Assembly (NCBI RefSeq): GCF_012844305.1
Contig: NZ_JABANE010000017.1
Span: 1-64,000, forward strand
Source: Flammeovirga aprica JL-4
GTDB lineage: Bacteria; Bacteroidota; Bacteroidia; Cytophagales; Flammeovirgaceae
Length of the DNA: 64,000 nucleotides
Direction of reading: 5' to 3'
This document shows positions 46,266 to 57,763 of this stretch, piece by piece. Below the pieces are notes generated by a model, which searched no databases, was not told the DNA's origin, and saw nothing but the letters and a program-made list of their open reading frames with translations. A program made the translations under genes and the position numbers. The first letter of the stretch is position 1. Each line of letters opens with the position of its first letter.

Positions 46266-47135
46266 TTAATGATTTAAGATTTCATTCAGCAAAATAATAT
46301 CATTCATGAGCGTAGGGTCATTGGTGTAGATGATTCCTTCTTCATTAAAATAAGGCTCGCTTTTATTGATATTCAATTGACAGCCTTTTATGTCTGAACC
46401 ATATAGTTTCTGTCGGCCGAATAAAGCACTGGTAGCGGCAAAATCCCAAAGGCTTCCTCCTCCTTTTTCTTTTTTAGGCAACTTGAAATAAGCCGCTCTA
46501 GCTTTTGATTCAAGCACCCAAATAGCATTCATACAGGCACCGCCATGAGAAACTACAGTAGGTTTAGGGTAGTTGAGCTTCTTAAAATAGCCGTAAATCA
46601 TATTAATATTTTCTCTTTTCATAAAGCCTCTGTCAAAAACCAGGAAGAGGTCATTTTCCTTTTCAGGAAGTTGAAAAAGCTTATTGTTTTTATAGAGTTT
46701 ATTGTCATGAGTGTTATAGTACAGACTATCAGTTTGTGGATTGTAGATAATCCCCATTATACTTTTCCCATCTTTATTTACTAAGGCGATGGAAACAGAA
46801 TATCCATCATTTTGTTCAATATACGGAAGCGTACCATCTAGTGGGTCAATGCACCAGAAAAAATCCTTGTTAAACCTGCTTTCATTGTCCTGACTTTCTT
46901 CAGTCAGCAATCCAAGGTCATACTTCAGAATAGTAGGCGTGAGTATTTCTAAAATTTTTTCCTGACTCAAAAAATCTACTTCAGTTACAACTTGTGTGGC
47001 ATAACTTTTAAACGTTTCCTTTTTGTCTATGTTGAGAGATTTCTTATCAAAGGATTGTATGATTTTTCCTGCTTCTAATGCTGCCTCAATGCCCTTTTGC
47101 AGTAATAGGTTGTAAGTTTCTGTTGATAGTCCCAT
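46266..47135 (-). CDS. Inositol-monophosphatase family phosphatase (CysQ-like)
   Basis: A 289-aa Mg-dependent phosphatase of the IMPase/CysQ/FBPase superfamily. Metal-binding motifs are present: VTEVDFLSQEKI (first Asp), LLTEESQDN (Glu), WCIDPLDGTLPYIE (the WxxDPxDGT signature) and LWDFAATSALF (last Asp, motif WDxA). Substrates of the family include inositol phosphates, 3'-phosphoadenosine 5'-phosphate and sugar phosphates; none is favoured by sequence. It is the last gene of a three-gene operon, starting one base after the stop of a small-molecule kinase, which hints at paired phosphorylation and dephosphorylation of one metabolite. Confidence 0.88.
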   Translation of the reverse strand: MGLSTETYNLLLQKGIEAALEAGKIIQSFDKKSLNIDKKETFKSYATQVVTEVDFLSQEKILEILTPTILKYDLGLLTEESQDNESRFNKDFFWCIDPLDGTLPYIEQNDGYSVSIALVNKDGKSIMGIIYNPQTDSLYYNTHDNKLYKNNKLFQLPEKENDLFLVFDRGFMKRENINMIYGYFKKLNYPKPTVVSHGGACMNAIWVLESKARAAYFKLPKKEKGGGSLWDFAATSALFGRQKLYGSDIKGCQLNINKSEPYFNEEGIIYTNDPTLMNDIILLNEILNH

Positions 47136-47136
47136 T

Positions 47137-48105
47137 TTATTGGAATTGTTGGATTACGGATTGGGATAATTTCTCGCTGTATGAGTTGATTTTCCAATGC
47201 CCAGGGCTCCACCCTTTTAGAAAGCGGTGAAAGTCTGTCCAAGCCATTTTAAACAGGCCTTTCCATTCAGTGATTACTTCCTTAGGATCGATCGAAGGGT
47301 GATAGAGTTGAATTCCTTCTTCAAGATATGAAAAGTAGGTATTTAGAAATTTTTCTTCATACTTTTCACACTCCTCTTCAGACATACAACTACCAATAAA
47401 GTAAATTACATCCTTCATTCCAATTCCACCGCCAATATATTGAAAATCAATGGCTGAAACCTTCTTTCCATCTGCGGAAAAGCAGAAATTAGCTAGTTTT
47501 GCATCTCCATGAACGAGGGTTTTATATTTTGCCTGATTGAGGGCATGATCAATTTTGGAGGCGGCTTTTTTCAGTGGAAGATCCTCCAAAGCTTTCAGTT
47601 CGTCAGGTCGGGTATCTAGGTGCCAATAGGTACCAATTTCCCAAAGCCCTTCAGTAGTATGATTGAGGAATTTTGCATGGAAAAATGCCAGCCATTTCAA
47701 ACAAGCATCTATCTCCGTAAATCCCACTTGATGCAATCTTTCTGGAAAACCAATCTGATCTAAATCTTCCATGATGATCAAAACGTCACCATTGAATTCG
47801 TCAAAAGCCAAACACTCAGGAACGACCATATTTTCATCACATGCATTGCTGTAATGCTGGTACCAGTACGTTTCCACTTCGTATGATTTTACCTTTCTCA
47901 AGTGAGAGAGATTCGTATTCCATCCTCTAGGGTGATTCTTTTGAGAGGAAAGCTGTACATGTTTTACAATGATGCTTGAATACTCGCATCCTTCCACATT
48001 ATATCTTTTTATGCTTCCATAACCACTCCAAAGCTGTTGGATCATCTCCACTTCTTCAATGTATGAAGCTCCAATCAGGTTTTGAATTTTCTCTAATAGC
48101 TCCAT
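47137..48105 (-). CDS. Aminoglycoside-phosphotransferase/ecdysteroid-kinase-like small-molecule kinase
   Basis: A 322-aa kinase-like protein of the APH/EcKinase (CHK-like) superfamily. The catalytic loop is LVHGDAKLANF (about residue 195-205), the metal-binding DFQ motif is VSAIDFQYIGGG, and IIMEDLDQIGFP matches the hinge region (LxMEDL). Known relatives phosphorylate choline, ecdysteroids or other alcohols. The pairing with an IMPase-like phosphatase and a YiiX-type lipoprotein is unusual. Substrate unknown. Confidence 0.8.
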   Translation of the reverse strand: MELLEKIQNLIGASYIEEVEMIQQLWSGYGSIKRYNVEGCEYSSIIVKHVQLSSQKNHPRGWNTNLSHLRKVKSYEVETYWYQHYSNACDENMVVPECLAFDEFNGDVLIIMEDLDQIGFPERLHQVGFTEIDACLKWLAFFHAKFLNHTTEGLWEIGTYWHLDTRPDELKALEDLPLKKAASKIDHALNQAKYKTLVHGDAKLANFCFSADGKKVSAIDFQYIGGGIGMKDVIYFIGSCMSEEECEKYEEKFLNTYFSYLEEGIQLYHPSIDPKEVITEWKGLFKMAWTDFHRFLKGWSPGHWKINSYSEKLSQSVIQQFQ

Positions 48106-48109
48106 AGTT

Positions 48110-48754
48110 CTAAAGGTTTATTTCGTAAATGTCTAAGTAATCTGATTTAGAGACGCCTCCAGGGTTAAGCCCTGCCTCACCTTCTGGAATTTTGTAGTCC
48201 AATTCTTTAAAATAATCTACCCAAATAGGGAAAAACTCATTCGTATCCGGATCTTTATAAGTCATAGGGTATAATTTGAAAACCTCCTGATTGTTGTTGG
48301 CTTCTTTATACGTTTCATAGATCAGTTCAGAACAGTAATATTTATCGTTCTCAATATCAAAAACCTCATCATAAGATTTACCGAGGTATTGGAAAGCATT
48401 TTTTGAAGCTTTGGGAGCCAGGCCACTGAATGTTGGTTTCATTCTGCCTACCAAAGTACCTCCACTGCCTGTTTCTTTGCTGAAAAATGCATCAAAAGAA
48501 GTTTTCACTACCCCTTTTCCTACAGCCTCAATAATAAAAAGAGAATCACCTTCAGAGGCAACAATTGCACAATGAGAAAAATTCTTTCCGTCAACACCTG
48601 ATGTGACCTTATTAATAGCTTCGCAGAAAGGGCCACAGTCTACATCCTGAAAAATGATATCGCCAGCTTTTAATTGTTGAATAGAAAGTTTTTCCTTTTT
48701 GGAGGAACAAGAAAAAGTTACCAATAAAATGATAACGGAGTATAGGTACTTCAT
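48110..48754 (-). CDS. YiiX/YebB-like (permuted NlpC/P60) cysteine peptidase lipoprotein
   Basis: A 214-aa lipoprotein when read from the ATG at 48754 (MKYLYSVIILLVTFSC, lipobox TFSC); the frame is open a further 22 codons upstream but that would spoil the signal. The body is a circularly permuted papain-like fold: LKAGDIIFQDV opens it, the catalytic histidine is H61 (FSHCAIV) and the cysteine is C141 (YYCSELIY). YiiX-type enzymes are thought to cleave amide or peptide bonds in the envelope. It heads the operon with the kinase and phosphatase (4-base spacing). Confidence 0.85.
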   Translation of the reverse strand: MKYLYSVIILLVTFSCSSKKEKLSIQQLKAGDIIFQDVDCGPFCEAINKVTSGVDGKNFSHCAIVASEGDSLFIIEAVGKGVVKTSFDAFFSKETGSGGTLVGRMKPTFSGLAPKASKNAFQYLGKSYDEVFDIENDKYYCSELIYETYKEANNNQEVFKLYPMTYKDPDTNEFFPIWVDYFKELDYKIPEGEAGLNPGGVSKSDYLDIYEINL

Positions 48755-48810
48755 GCTATTTGAATTATTCTTTTTTTTTTGCAAAAAGAATAAATTCATA
48801 GCTATATAAC

Positions 48811-48841
48811 AAAAAAGCATCTACCTTTTCAGATAGATGCT
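48811..48841 (-). terminator. Terminator of the four-gene peptide array
   Basis: On the minus strand AGCATCTATC / GGTAGATGCT is followed by TTTTTTG, 24 bases after the stop of the last array gene. Confidence 0.8.
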
Positions 48842-48864
48842 ACTTAATAAAAACTTATTAAGAA

Positions 48865-49173
48865 TTATTTTTTCCACTTTTGATAAGGGTATACCGGATT
48901 CCCTCTTTCAAGTTTTTTACCTGCGTTCACTTTATTTGCCTCGCTCAAAGTGTTGACACCGGCTTTGTTTTGAATGTGGTAAGCGCCCTTACGCTTTTTA
49001 GCCTTCACCTGTACGTCAGAAGTCGTTTGAATACTTGCTGTAGTAGGTGCTTTAGCTCTCTTATAATTCTTACGAATTTGATTTTTATTTTTAATCGGGT
49101 TATCTGCAAAAGATGCTACAGAAAAGCTAGCGATCAATAATACAGTTCCGATAGTTCTTTTTGTTAATGACAT
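48865..49173 (-). CDS. Small secreted basic protein, array copy 4 (distal, most divergent)
   Basis: 102 aa. Signal peptide to about residue 23 (IGTVLLIASFSVASFA), then a lysine-rich mature protein of ~79 residues. The signature KRKGAYHIQNKAGVNTL is identical in all four copies; this one then reads SEANKVNAGKKLERGNPVYP and ends KWKK instead of KWTR. I do not recognise the family. It is the last gene before the terminator. Greater divergence than the other three suggests the oldest duplicate. Confidence 0.8.
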   Translation of the reverse strand: MSLTKRTIGTVLLIASFSVASFADNPIKNKNQIRKNYKRAKAPTTASIQTTSDVQVKAKKRKGAYHIQNKAGVNTLSEANKVNAGKKLERGNPVYPYQKWKK

Positions 49174-49237
49174 AAGTATTATTGTTTAATGTGTGGTTGA
49201 TATGTAATTGTTTATGGTTATATGTGTATGTGGTGTG

Positions 49238-49546
49238 TTATCTTGTCCATTTTTGGTAAGGGTATACAGCATTTCCTCTTTCAAGTTTTTTACCTGCTTC
49301 CACTTTATTCGCTTCCGCTAAAGTGTTCACACCCGCTTTATTTTGAATGTGGTAAGCACCCTTGCGTTTTTTCGCTGTCACTTTAACCTCCTCATTCGTT
49401 TGAATATTTGCAGTAGCTACCGTAGTAGTTTTATAATTCTTACGAAGTTGGTTTTTATCTTTAATTGGATTGTTACCCGCAAAAGTAGTAGCAGCAAAGC
49501 TTGTAACAAGTAATACAGTTCCGATGAATTTTTTAGTGATTGACAT
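49238..49546 (-). CDS. Small secreted basic protein, array copy 3
   Basis: 102 aa, nearly identical to copy 2 (about five differences). The signal peptide ends TTFAG, and the mature protein starts NNPIKDKNQLRKNYK. It has the invariant KRKGAYHIQNKAGVNTL block and ends VYPYQKWTR. The 64-base spacers between copies are also similar to each other, so the duplicated unit is about 373 bp and includes the leader. No family recognised. Confidence 0.82.
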   Translation of the reverse strand: MSITKKFIGTVLLVTSFAATTFAGNNPIKDKNQLRKNYKTTTVATANIQTNEEVKVTAKKRKGAYHIQNKAGVNTLAEANKVEAGKKLERGNAVYPYQKWTR

Positions 49547-49610
49547 AAGTATTATAATGTTTAATGTGTGATTGATATGTTATTGTATGGTTATATATGT
49601 ATGTGGTAAG

Positions 49611-49919
49611 TTATCTTGTCCATTTTTGGTAAGGGTATACCGCATTCCCTCTCTCAAGTTGTTTACCTGCTTCCACTTTGTTCGCTTCCGCTAAAGTATT
49701 CACACCTGCTTTATTTTGAATGTGATATGCACCTTTACGTTTTTTCGCTGTCACTTTAACATCCTCATTCGTTTGAATATTAGCAGTAGCTACCGTAGTA
49801 GTTTTATAATTCTTACGAAGTTGATTTTTATCTTTAATTGGATTGTTACCTGCAAAAGTAGTAGCAGCAAAACCAGTAACAAGTAATACAGTTCCGATGA
49901 GTTTTTTTGTAATTGTCAT
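49611..49919 (-). CDS. Small secreted basic protein, array copy 2
   Basis: 102 aa, signal peptide plus basic mature chain. It differs from copy 3 at about five residues (for example MTITKKLIG against MSITKKFIG, and GKQLERGN against GKKLERGN). Near identity of copies 2 and 3 at the DNA level indicates a recent tandem duplication or gene conversion. No cysteine is present, so disulfide-stabilised toxins are excluded. Confidence 0.82.
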   Translation of the reverse strand: MTITKKLIGTVLLVTGFAATTFAGNNPIKDKNQLRKNYKTTTVATANIQTNEDVKVTAKKRKGAYHIQNKAGVNTLAEANKVEAGKQLERGNAVYPYQKWTR

Positions 49920-49981
49920 AAGTATTTTAATGTTTATTGTGTGATTGATATTTTATTGTATGGTATTATATATATGGTAAG

Positions 49982-50290
49982 TTATCTTGTCCATTTTTGG
50001 TAAGGGTATACCGCATTCCCTCTTTCAAGTTGTTTACCCGCTTCCACTTTATTTGCTTCTGCTAAAGTATTTACACCCGCTTTATTTTGAATGTGATAAG
50101 CACCCTTACGTTTTTTCGCTGTCACCTTAACATCCTCAGTTGTTTGAGTGCTAGAAGTAGCTACAGTCGAAGTTTTATAATTTTTTCGAATATTGTTTTT
50201 ATCTTTAATTGGATTATTACCTGCAAAAGTTGTAACAGAAAAGCTTGCAATTAATAATACAGCACCGAAGATTTTTTTTGTTAATGACAT
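49982..50290 (-). CDS. Small secreted basic protein, array copy 1 (promoter-proximal)
   Basis: 102 aa. Signal peptide IFGAVLLIASFSVTTFAG, mature chain with a serine/threonine-rich linker (STVATSSTQTTEDV) before the invariant KRKGAYHIQNKAGVNTL block and the ending VYPYQKWTR. It is first in the array on the minus strand and should carry the promoter in the 960-base gap upstream. All copies keep a length of exactly 102 codons, which indicates selection on the full protein. Confidence 0.82.
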   Translation of the reverse strand: MSLTKKIFGAVLLIASFSVTTFAGNNPIKDKNNIRKNYKTSTVATSSTQTTEDVKVTAKKRKGAYHIQNKAGVNTLAEANKVEAGKQLERGNAVYPYQKWTR

Positions 50291-50679
50291 AAGTATTATA
50301 ATGTTTATTGTGTGATTGATATGTTATTGTTATGGTTATATATACTGTTAAAATCGGCTTTGGTTACCCTCTATTTCTTAATGATATTTAATATTTTTAT
50401 TTAATTAAATTTAGTGATTTCTGAATCTATTTTCTGATGACGACGGTCAACAAGTGCAACGTGTTAGCGCTGTTTTTAGGGGTTTCAAGCACTTTTTGTC
50501 TGATTTTGTATCATTTTCATTTTAAGTTTTTTAACGATTTAATCTAAAAGAAAAACAATTTTATTAGCCGTTTTATTCCGGAAAAGCGTAAAAACAACGT
50601 TTTTTGTTCTGATTTTTTGTTTTTGGTGAGATAAATACAAGGATGAGATGAGGTTTTAAGAGTATTAAAAGTGATATAT

Positions 50680-50833
50680 ATCAGTAGTGATTTGTAAATA
50701 TTTACTTTTGTTTGAATTGGAGTTAATAATTTTGATGTATAACTTATTGTTATGACGATTTGTTTCTTTTCCTTTCTATATATAGTAAGTTGAGTTAATG
50801 TGTAATCCCTGTTTTAAAAAAATCACTACTGAT
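50680..50833. repeat. Inverted repeat pair with 14-bp perfect arms
   Basis: ATCAGTAGTGATTT (50680-50693) and its exact complement AAATCACTACTGAT (50820-50833) bracket 126 bases. A third related copy, ATCAGTGATTTT, is at 50869-50880 and forms a second stem with the right arm. No coding capacity: a short inverted-repeat element or a regulatory structure. Confidence 0.55.
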
Positions 50834-51022
50834 AAATAACTCGACTAGGATCTGTTCATAAGGTTCTAATCAGTGATTTTACTGTTAACTTTCTTTTTCT
50901 CCTGTCAGCAATTGTTCTTTCAGTCATTTTTACCCAAAACAACATTAAAACCTTGCTATTGATCTGCACTTAAATTAGATCTCCTATTATCAGCTATTTA
51001 GTTTGTTTTATTTTGGATTTAG

Positions 51023-51071
51023 AATGTTGCTTTAAGTATCGGACCACCCTAAATGTTGCTTTGTGTACGGA
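51023..51071 (+). repeat. Direct repeat upstream of GH127 gene, candidate operator
   Basis: AATGTTGCTTTAAGTATCGG (51023-51042) recurs as AATGTTGCTTTGTGTACGG (51052-51070), spaced 29 bases (about three helical turns), about 180 bases before the GH127 start. This is the arrangement expected for a dimeric activator site. Confidence 0.4.
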
Positions 51072-51253
51072 TTGAAACATTATATTAATGGAAAACAACT
51101 CTGGAAGCTACCCCCTGCTATAATTTTGTGACTGTTGATTACAAAGAAGATTTTTTAAATGAACGAGCAAATTGCTTGAAAGTAAAAAACAATACCACTT
51201 CTAATTAAAGGTGAACGAAATGCTGTTCAGGCAACAGTAAAAATGAAATAGAA

Positions 51254-53284
51254 ATGAAGAAGAAATTATTAGCAGTAGCATGTGCGGCTTTATTATCACA
51301 ATGGTCCGTAGCACAAGACAAAGGAATTTTAGGTCAAGAAGATACGCCTAATGTAAAATTGAAAAGTATCAATATAGGAGATTGTAAATGGACAGAAGGT
51401 TTTTGGGCAACAAAATTTGACGTAGCCGAACATTCTATGGTGCCTTATATGGGTGAAGTATTGACAGGAGATGTGGGACATGCCTTGAATAACTTCAAGA
51501 TTGCAGCAGGTATGAAAGAAGGGAAGCACAAGGGGATGCGATGGCATGATGGCGACTTCTATAAATGGATGGAAGCAGCAATGTATGTCTATGCTCAGAA
51601 TGGAGATAAGAGTATACTGGAAGAGATTGATGGTTACGTTGAAATCATTGAAAAGGCACAAGAGGAAGACGGTTACTTACAAACTTTCGTACAGTTGACA
51701 GATGATGTGGACCGTTATGAAAACCGTAAGTATCATGAAATGTACAATTCGGGTCACTTATTGACTTCAGCTTGTATTCATCACCGTATTACTGGGCAAC
51801 GTAATTTCTTAGATATTGCCATCAAACATGCGGACTTGTTATATACTATTTTCAGCCCTGAGACAAAACAATTTGGTCGTTTTGGTTTTAACCAAACGCA
51901 GATTATGGGCTTGGTAGAACTTTATAGAACTACTAAGGATAAGCGTTATCTGACATTAGCAGAAGTATTTATTAATAACAGAGGTAAATATAAGGTCGAA
52001 GATCATCCTACAACCCAAGGTTATCCGATTGGTGATATGGTGCAGGAGAGAACGCCTTTGAGAGAATCATCAGAAGCTGTAGGTCATGCGGTTTTGGCAC
52101 TTTATTATTATGCAGGTGCAGCAGATGTTGCGGCTGAAACAGGTGAGAAGGCATTGGTAGATGCATTGGATCGTCTCTGGGAGAATGTTACGGAGCAAAA
52201 AATGTATGTAACAGGTGCAGTAGGTCAGGCTCACTATGGAGCGTCATCACATAGAGATAAGATTGAGGAAGGTTTTATTGGCGAGTACATGATGCCTAAC
52301 ATGACAGCGTACAATGAAACGTGTGCGAATGTTTGTAACTCTATGTTCTCATATAGAATGCTGGGTTTACATGGTGAATCAAAATATGCTGATGTGATGG
52401 AATTGGTGTTGTATAACTCTGCACTTTCAGGTATTTCTATTGAAGGAAAAGATTATTTCTATTCAAATCCTTTAAGAATGGTGCACGGTTCAAGAGATTA
52501 TGCAAAACATAATACTGAAAGCCCTCATAGAATGCCGTATCTAGAGTGTTTCTGTTGTCCTCCAAACTTAGTGAGAACAATTGCAAAATCTTCAGCTTGG
52601 GCTTACAGTTTATCAAACAATGGAATCGCAGTGAACCTTTACGGAGGAAATCGTTTGGATACAAAATTAGAGGATGGTTCTGCTTTGGTTTTAAATCAAG
52701 TAACAAATTATCCTTGGGAAGGAGCTGTGAATATCACTGTGGAAAAATGTAAGAAAGATGCTTTTGATATTTTAGTAAGAATTCCTGATTGGGCTATTGG
52801 AACTACCGTGAAAGTGAATAATGAGGCGGTAAGCGAGAAGGTGACTGCAGGTCAGTTTACAACGATCAATAGAAAGTGGAAGAAAGGAGATATCATCTCT
52901 ATTGATATGCCAATGAAGGCTACTTTAGTTGAAGGTCATCCAAGAATTGAGGAAGCAAGGAATCAAGTGGCGATTAAGAGAGGTCCAGTAGTGTACTGCA
53001 TGGAAACGCCAGATATTCCAAAGGAAAACGGAATTTTAGATGTGTATGTTCAAGGTAACGCTCCACTAGTAGCGTCTTATGATAAAGATTTATTAGGGGG
53101 TGTGACTACAATCGAAACAACATTGCTGTTAAGAACGGATCAATCGGACAATAAAATGTACAACAAAGTTGACAAACCAATTTTCAAACCATACAAGACT
53201 AAATTGGTGCCTTACTTTGCATGGAGCAATAGAGGAGACGCCGAAATGACGGTCTTTATGCCTGTGGTGTGGAACGACTTATAA
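51254..53284 (+). CDS. GH127 family glycoside hydrolase (beta-L-arabinofuranosidase fold; possible 3,6-anhydro-D-galactosidase)
   Basis: A 676-aa exported enzyme with a signal peptide (MKKKLLAVACAALLSQWSVAQ). The catalytic zinc site of GH127 is intact: E355 and C357 (YNETCANVCN), C434 and C435 (LECFCCPPN), plus the likely acid/base E339 (EEGF). These sit at a constant +17 offset from E338, C340, C417, C418 and E322 of HypBA1 as I recall them. The linked anhydrogalactose pathway suggests the substrate may be 3,6-anhydro-D-galactose at the ends of carrageenan oligomers, as known for GH127-like enzymes of carrageenan regulons; arabinofuranoside cleavage is the alternative. A terminator follows at 53311-53339. 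Confidence 0.88.
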   Translation: MKKKLLAVACAALLSQWSVAQDKGILGQEDTPNVKLKSINIGDCKWTEGFWATKFDVAEHSMVPYMGEVLTGDVGHALNNFKIAAGMKEGKHKGMRWHDGDFYKWMEAAMYVYAQNGDKSILEEIDGYVEIIEKAQEEDGYLQTFVQLTDDVDRYENRKYHEMYNSGHLLTSACIHHRITGQRNFLDIAIKHADLLYTIFSPETKQFGRFGFNQTQIMGLVELYRTTKDKRYLTLAEVFINNRGKYKVEDHPTTQGYPIGDMVQERTPLRESSEAVGHAVLALYYYAGAADVAAETGEKALVDALDRLWENVTEQKMYVTGAVGQAHYGASSHRDKIEEGFIGEYMMPNMTAYNETCANVCNSMFSYRMLGLHGESKYADVMELVLYNSALSGISIEGKDYFYSNPLRMVHGSRDYAKHNTESPHRMPYLECFCCPPNLVRTIAKSSAWAYSLSNNGIAVNLYGGNRLDTKLEDGSALVLNQVTNYPWEGAVNITVEKCKKDAFDILVRIPDWAIGTTVKVNNEAVSEKVTAGQFTTINRKWKKGDIISIDMPMKATLVEGHPRIEEARNQVAIKRGPVVYCMETPDIPKENGILDVYVQGNAPLVASYDKDLLGGVTTIETTLLLRTDQSDNKMYNKVDKPIFKPYKTKLVPYFAWSNRGDAEMTVFMPVVWNDL

Positions 53285-53310
53285 ACAGGTAATAAATAGT
53301 ATAGTGTGTA

Positions 53311-53339
53311 AAAACTGCCACATAAGTGGCAGTTTTTTA
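53311..53339 (+). terminator. Rho-independent terminator after GH127 gene
   Basis: AACTGCCAC / GTGGCAGTT with a 4-base loop and a run of T; perfect stem. Confidence 0.88.
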
Positions 53340-53377
53340 AACCCAACCGTTTGAGAACTAATTTTTGAAATGAATAG

Positions 53378-56641
<3,264 letters not shown>

Positions 56642-56685
56642 CCGTATCACAACAAACATTTTTTAGAAAGCAAAATAACATTGAA

Positions 56686-57750
56686 ATGAATTTACTAGCA
56701 ATTGTACTTATACTTTGTGCCAGCTTTTTTCAAGGCACATTCGGTTTAGGCATGAAACATATTTCACCATTGAAATGGGAAAATTGGTGGATCCTTCATG
56801 CTACAGTAGCCATGATTATTTTTCCGATGGCATGGTCAGTGATCGCTATTCCTGATACATTCAACATCATCATGGAGACGAGCAATGACGTTTTATTAAT
56901 TGCCATGTTCTTCGGATTCCTTTGGGGAATTGGAGGTATTTTATTCGGTATGAGTGTGGAATATACAGGCATCAGTATCACCTATGGTATTGTGATGGGT
57001 TTAGCCGCTTCTATGGGTTCTCTGATCCCGTTAGTACAGATGGAAACATTGCCTGATAATTACACAATTGTGTTGGCGGGAGTAGCGCTTTTGTTAGTAG
57101 GAGTAGCCATTACTGCCTATGCAGGTGTACAAAGAGATAAGTTATCAAATGCTGTAGTTCAAGAAACAGAAGAGGAGTTGTATGAGGAAGAAGGTGATGT
57201 ACTAGTTGCTCCAGATACAGCAGTGACTCAAGTGAAAAAATCGATTAAAGTTGGAGTGTTAATAGCAGTGGCATGTGGCGTATTATCAGCCTTATTGAAT
57301 GTAGGTTTTTCGAACGCTTCACCCATTGTTGATATCGCCATAAATAAATACAATGCCAATGCTACAGATGCAAGTTTAGTAGCATGGGTGGTCGTGTTAG
57401 TAGGGGCCTATATTATGAATGCAGGCTATGCAATTTATCAGTTGATCAAAAATAATTCTTGGTCAGGGTTTAAAGTAAAAGGAAGTCAGAAAGCCTATAT
57501 GTGGTCTATTCTAGCTGGTCTATTCTGGTTTGCGGCATTAGGTGTATACGGTCAAGGTGCCGCTTTAATGGGGGAACTAGGAGCAGTAATCGGCTGGCCA
57601 ATGATGCTAGGTATTTCATTGATCATCAGTAACGTTTGGGGTTATAGAATGGGAGAATGGGATGGAGCACAAAAGCCATTCAAACAGCTATTAGGGGGAT
57701 TGGCAGTATTGATTTTTGCTACCTGTGTTTTAGGATACTCCAACATGTAA
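56686..57750 (+). CDS. RhaT-type sugar:proton symporter
   Basis: A 354-aa inner-membrane permease of the L-rhamnose/proton symporter (RhaT, DMT superfamily) type with about ten transmembrane helices. Signature parts are FFQGTFGLGMKHISPLKWENWW at the start, FLWGIGGILFGMSVEYTGIS and a central acidic cytoplasmic loop (EETEEELYEEEGD). The substrate is inferred from context: the anhydro-sugar (3,6-anhydro-D-galactose) or galactose released by the neighbouring hydrolases. It lies between GH2 and the cycloisomerase gene in one operon. Confidence 0.88.
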   Translation: MNLLAIVLILCASFFQGTFGLGMKHISPLKWENWWILHATVAMIIFPMAWSVIAIPDTFNIIMETSNDVLLIAMFFGFLWGIGGILFGMSVEYTGISITYGIVMGLAASMGSLIPLVQMETLPDNYTIVLAGVALLLVGVAITAYAGVQRDKLSNAVVQETEEELYEEEGDVLVAPDTAVTQVKKSIKVGVLIAVACGVLSALLNVGFSNASPIVDIAINKYNANATDASLVAWVVVLVGAYIMNAGYAIYQLIKNNSWSGFKVKGSQKAYMWSILAGLFWFAALGVYGQGAALMGELGAVIGWPMMLGISLIISNVWGYRMGEWDGAQKPFKQLLGGLAVLIFATCVLGYSNM

Positions 57751-57763
57751 AAAAGAAATCAAA

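Larger units (their letters stand above)
50291..51253. other. Gene-free region of ~0.96 kb with inverted and direct repeats
   Basis: I see no credible coding frame. It contains the inverted repeat at 50680-50833 and the direct repeat at 51023-51071; the rest is AT-rich. It must hold the promoters of the divergent peptide array and GH127 gene. Confidence 0.6.

Noticed and set aside
48865..50290. CRISPR-like repeat array
   Set aside because: The ~372-bp periodicity comes from four intact tandem coding sequences, not short repeats with unique spacers.
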